Source: a virus
DNA length: 27,076 nt
Direction: 5' to 3' (one strand)
IMG/VR virus record: IMGVR_UViG_3300043427_001452
Span: 1-27,076 of that record
The translations under genes and the position numbers were made by a program. Under the pieces are notes generated by a model. It was not told where the DNA came from. It worked only from the letters and a program-made list of their open reading frames with translations, and did not search any database. Below are positions 24,757 through 27,076 of the stretch, one piece after another (the stretch's first letter is position 1; each line of letters begins with the position of its first letter).

Positions 24757-25302
24757 ATGGCCAACAAATATACTTATCAAGTACTAAAGGACGACACACA
24801 ATTTGCAGTCATTAAACTGACAGCAGATTTTGACGGTACTGGCCAAGAGAACAATACAGCAAGAATTGCCGCAAACACTCTTTATGGTGCTTTGGCAACA
24901 AACGGTTTCTTAGTTGCAAATTCTCAAGGCGGCGCAGCAAACACAACACTATCATATTACGGTTTAAATGTGAATCGTATTTGGTATGATACAGATGGAG
25001 CAACAGGTGATGTTCAATTGTATTGGTCAAACACCGCAAGTGCATTAGCTAATGCAGGTGTACCAATCATGTTCTTACAGGGTAATGGTGAATACGATGC
25101 CGGTGGAAACTGGATCACTATTAGAAATCCCAATAGAACATCATTTAACAATGGAGACATTGGCATAGTTACAAGAGGTCAAGTTGCAAATTCAAGTTAC
25201 ACAATTATTCTAGAATTGCGTAAAGAAAACGAATACTACCAGCGTGGTCAGTTCAACGATCCTGCTGCATTCAACTACGGCGAATATTCGATCCGTCCAT
25301 AA
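24757..25302 (+). CDS. Structural-type protein inserted between gp67 and gp21
   Basis: The protein has 181 residues and starts MANKYTYQVLKDDTQFAVIK. It is beta-rich throughout: FDGTGQENNTARI, ISKVFYD-like LNVNRIWYDTDGATGDVQLY, and SYTIILELRKENEY near the C-terminus. I recall similar proteins, without assigned function, from head and structural regions of marine T4-like phages. Classical T4 has gp68, a core protein, in this slot, and this protein does not look like gp68, which is small and helical. It could be a head decoration or another capsid-associated protein. No membrane segment or signal is present. The role is inferred from position only. Confidence 0.65.
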   Translation: MANKYTYQVLKDDTQFAVIKLTADFDGTGQENNTARIAANTLYGALATNGFLVANSQGGAANTTLSYYGLNVNRIWYDTDGATGDVQLYWSNTASALANAGVPIMFLQGNGEYDAGGNWITIRNPNRTSFNNGDIGIVTRGQVANSSYTIILELRKENEYYQRGQFNDPAAFNYGEYSIRP

Positions 25303-25314
25303 CAAGGTAATAAA

Positions 25315-25959
25315 ATGAAATTAATTAAAGAAATTACCGAGTCCGTAAATTATTTAACGGAAGAAAAAGATGGAAAGAAAACCCTTTTCATTGAGGGTCC
25401 TTTCCTTGTTTCCGAAAAAACAAATAAAAATGGACGTATGTATAAAGAAGAAACTATGCGTAAAGAAGTTTCTCGTTATACAGAAGAATACATCAATAAA
25501 AATCGTGCCTTCGGTGAACTGGGACATCCAGATACACCTTCAATCAATCTCGACCGTGTATCTCACTTAATTGTGGGTCTACGTCAAGAAGGAAATGATT
25601 GGATAGGCAAAGCTAAAATTCTTGAAACACCAATGGGTAATATTGCAAAGAACCTAATTGAGGGTGGCGCACAACTAGGTGTGTCTTCTCGCGGTATGGG
25701 TTCTCTGAAAGCAGTCAATGGTGTTAACATAGTTCAAGATGACTTTCATCTGGCCACAGCGGCAGATATCGTAGCAGATCCTTCTGCGCCTGGAGCTTTT
25801 GTTCAAGGCATTATGGAAGGTAAAGAATGGGTGTTTGTTAACGGAATTTGGACTGAACAACATATCGAAGAGTCTAAAAAACTAATTCAAAAAGTTTCTC
25901 GTAAAGATGTTGAAAAAGTAAGTCTACAAATTTTCGAAAACTTCATCAAAAAACTTTAA
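25315..25959 (+). CDS. 21: Prohead maturation protease gp21
   Basis: The protein has 214 residues, close to T4 gp21 (212). The His site is in AFGELGHPDTPSINLDRVSH (His71), and the Ser site in LGVSSRGMGSL (Ser124 or Ser125). A conserved acidic region follows (TAADIVADPSAPGA, Asp151 and Asp155). This His, Ser and Asp arrangement is that of the HK97-like prohead serine proteases of the T4 type. It cleaves core and capsid proteins at (I/L)-x-E sites and then destroys itself. The gene lies directly before the scaffold gene, as in T4. The catalytic pair is assigned by motif, not by structure. Confidence 0.95.
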   Translation: MKLIKEITESVNYLTEEKDGKKTLFIEGPFLVSEKTNKNGRMYKEETMRKEVSRYTEEYINKNRAFGELGHPDTPSINLDRVSHLIVGLRQEGNDWIGKAKILETPMGNIAKNLIEGGAQLGVSSRGMGSLKAVNGVNIVQDDFHLATAADIVADPSAPGAFVQGIMEGKEWVFVNGIWTEQHIEESKKLIQKVSRKDVEKVSLQIFENFIKKL

Positions 25960-25960
25960 T

Positions 25961-25968
25961 TATAAATA
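25961..25968 (+). promoter_or_regulatory. T4 late promoter consensus TATAAATA before gp22
   Basis: TATAAATA matches the T4 late consensus at all 8 positions. It begins 2 bases after the gp21 stop and lies 30 bases upstream of the gp22 ATG. A strong promoter here fits the abundant scaffold protein and perhaps the capsid gene expected downstream. AAGGAG at 25983-25988 is the ribosome binding site. Confidence 0.75.
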
Positions 25969-25997
25969 TCCAATATAAAATCAAGGAGATTCTCAAA

Positions 25998-27076
25998 ATG
26001 GGAAAATTTAATCTGACAGAAGCCGCTAAAGACATTTTGCAAGGCAACGTATCTGCAAAACACGGTGGCCAAGATGCACCACAAAAACTAAGTGGCGCCG
26101 TTGCTTATGGCACAAAAGAAGCTGGCGAAGTTGCTGGTGTCGTTGACAAACAAGATGACGATAAGCCAGATTATACAAAAGGCACACCAAGTGCTACACC
26201 TCCTGGTGCAACACCACCTGTCGGTGCTCAACCTGGTGGCAAATTGTCTGGTCCAGCAGAAACAGAAGGTCGTAAAGATTTGGCACAAACTGTTCAAGCA
26301 GATGCCACAGAATACGCTTCAATTCGTGACCGCGTAAAAGCTCGTCTGGCTACACAAACAATGCAGTCAAATCCTGGCGCAGTTTTCCATGCCGTTCCAG
26401 AAGAAACAGAAGTTGATTCTGAAGTCATTGCAGAAGCCGAAAAAGAAGGCCATGAGGACGAAGCTCAAGACAAAGCAATGATCAAGAAGATGATGAAGAA
26501 ACAAAAAATGAAAGAAGACATGGATGCTGACGTTGATGCACTTCTTTCTGGCGAAAATCTCTCTGAAGAATTCAAAGAGAAAGCACAAACAATTTTTGAA
26601 GCTGCCGTTATTGCACGTTCACATGCAATCGTTGAAGAAGTTGAAGAAGCTCTGTACGAAGAGTTCGAACTGGCTGTTGAAGAAGTCAAAGACGAACTGG
26701 CAACAAAGCTTGATGACTACATCAACTATATGGCAGAAGAGTGGGTCAAAGAGAACCAACTGGCAATCGAAAAAGGTCTGCGTTCTGAAATCGTTGAAGA
26801 TTTCATCCGTGGATTACACGACCTGTTCAAAGAACACTATATCGATATTCCAGAAGAAAAAGTGGATGTTGTCGAAGAACTGACAAACAAAGTTGAAGAA
26901 CTTGAAGCCACAATCAGCGAACAGATCGAATCTGCTGTTCAGTTGAAGAAGGAATTAAACGAACACAAAAAGAATGAGGCTATACATGCAGTATGTGAGG
27001 GCCTAACGCAGACTCAAGTGGAAAAAATGAAATCACTCGCAGAGAGTGTTGACTTTACCACTGACGAAGATTTCGC
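25998..27076 (+). CDS. 22: Prohead scaffold protein gp22 (partial, runs off the window)
   Basis: The ATG at 25998 follows AAGGAG (25983-25988) by 9 bases, and the frame stays open to the window end, giving 359 complete codons. The N-terminal part is Pro and Gly-rich (residues about 50-95, with TPSATPPGATPPVGAQPGG). The rest is a highly charged helical protein with Glu and Lys-rich segments. Characteristic gp22 landmarks are MAEEWVKENQLAIEKGLRSE, GLHDLFKEHYIDIPEEK and VVEELTNKVEELE. It forms the inner scaffold on which the capsid assembles and is degraded by gp21. Possible gp21 sites of the (I/L)-x-E type are VIAE|A and IFE|A. The major capsid gene (gp23) should follow outside the window. Confidence 0.93.
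   Translation, partial: MGKFNLTEAAKDILQGNVSAKHGGQDAPQKLSGAVAYGTKEAGEVAGVVDKQDDDKPDYTKGTPSATPPGATPPVGAQPGGKLSGPAETEGRKDLAQTVQADATEYASIRDRVKARLATQTMQSNPGAVFHAVPEETEVDSEVIAEAEKEGHEDEAQDKAMIKKMMKKQKMKEDMDADVDALLSGENLSEEFKEKAQTIFEAAVIARSHAIVEEVEEALYEEFELAVEEVKDELATKLDDYINYMAEEWVKENQLAIEKGLRSEIVEDFIRGLHDLFKEHYIDIPEEKVDVVEELTNKVEELEATISEQIESAVQLKKELNEHKKNEAIHAVCEGLTQTQVEKMKSLAESVDFTTDEDF

Noticed and set aside
1-27076. tRNA genes, insertion sequences, integrase or attachment sites
   Set aside because: No cloverleaf-like sequence, transposase motif or inverted terminal repeats were seen; the window is continuously coding for virion and assembly proteins.

Overview
This window is part of the late structural region of a T4-like myovirus (Caudoviricetes). 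Every gene I can support lies on the + strand, the sequence is AT-rich, and genes are packed with overlaps or gaps of at most about 85 bases. The core genes appear in the T4 order: neck gp13, gp14, tail terminator gp15, small and large terminase gp16 and gp17, sheath gp18, tube gp19, portal gp20, prohead core gp67, prohead protease gp21 and scaffold gp22 (cut by the window end). Protein lengths, the style of the fibre proteins (ANAAFxQ heptads, Mtd-N-like heads, LamG arrays, glycine-rich adhesin) and extra structural genes in the core resemble marine and freshwater T4-like phages such as cyanophages and pelagiphages rather than enteric T4. I cannot name the host from this sequence.

Region 1 (1 to about 14700) is an adhesion and fibre block. 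In order it holds a 74-residue mini-fibre, a 633-residue fibre with GGTGA repeats, a 222-residue coiled-coil protein, a 1172-residue fibre with a five-repeat beta-propeller-like section, a 122-residue possible tail-fibre chaperone, a 252-residue tip protein, two tandem paralogous tip proteins followed by a 29-codon remnant ORF, a glycine-rich adhesin-like protein, a 122-residue conserved phage protein, and a 1547-residue protein with an IPT/TIG-like domain and six LamG-like lectin modules.

Region 2 (14718 to 22698) carries the neck, terminase and tail genes. A fibre-like gene of 278 residues is inserted between gp15 and gp16. Region 3 (22784 to the end) carries the portal and prohead assembly genes, with another added structural-type gene of 181 residues between gp67 and gp21.

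Regulation looks T4-late-like. Six exact ATAAATA elements (one being the full T4 late consensus TATAAATA) sit at gene boundaries, several physically merged with the upstream stop codon. They precede the 633-residue fibre, the LamG protein, gp13, gp18, gp19 and gp22. A perfect 9-bp hairpin with a GCAA tetraloop follows gp19.

The most interesting signals beyond routine annotation are: a shared C-terminal DGGxF tag on three neighbouring but otherwise partly unrelated proteins; a homologous extra C-terminal domain on both gp14 and gp15; a tandem fibre-tip duplication whose repeat covers the gene 3' end plus the next start codon, with a third truncated ORF at the second junction; and the promoter and stop-codon fusion. 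No tRNA, CRISPR array, insertion sequence or gene-free stretch over 300 bases was seen.
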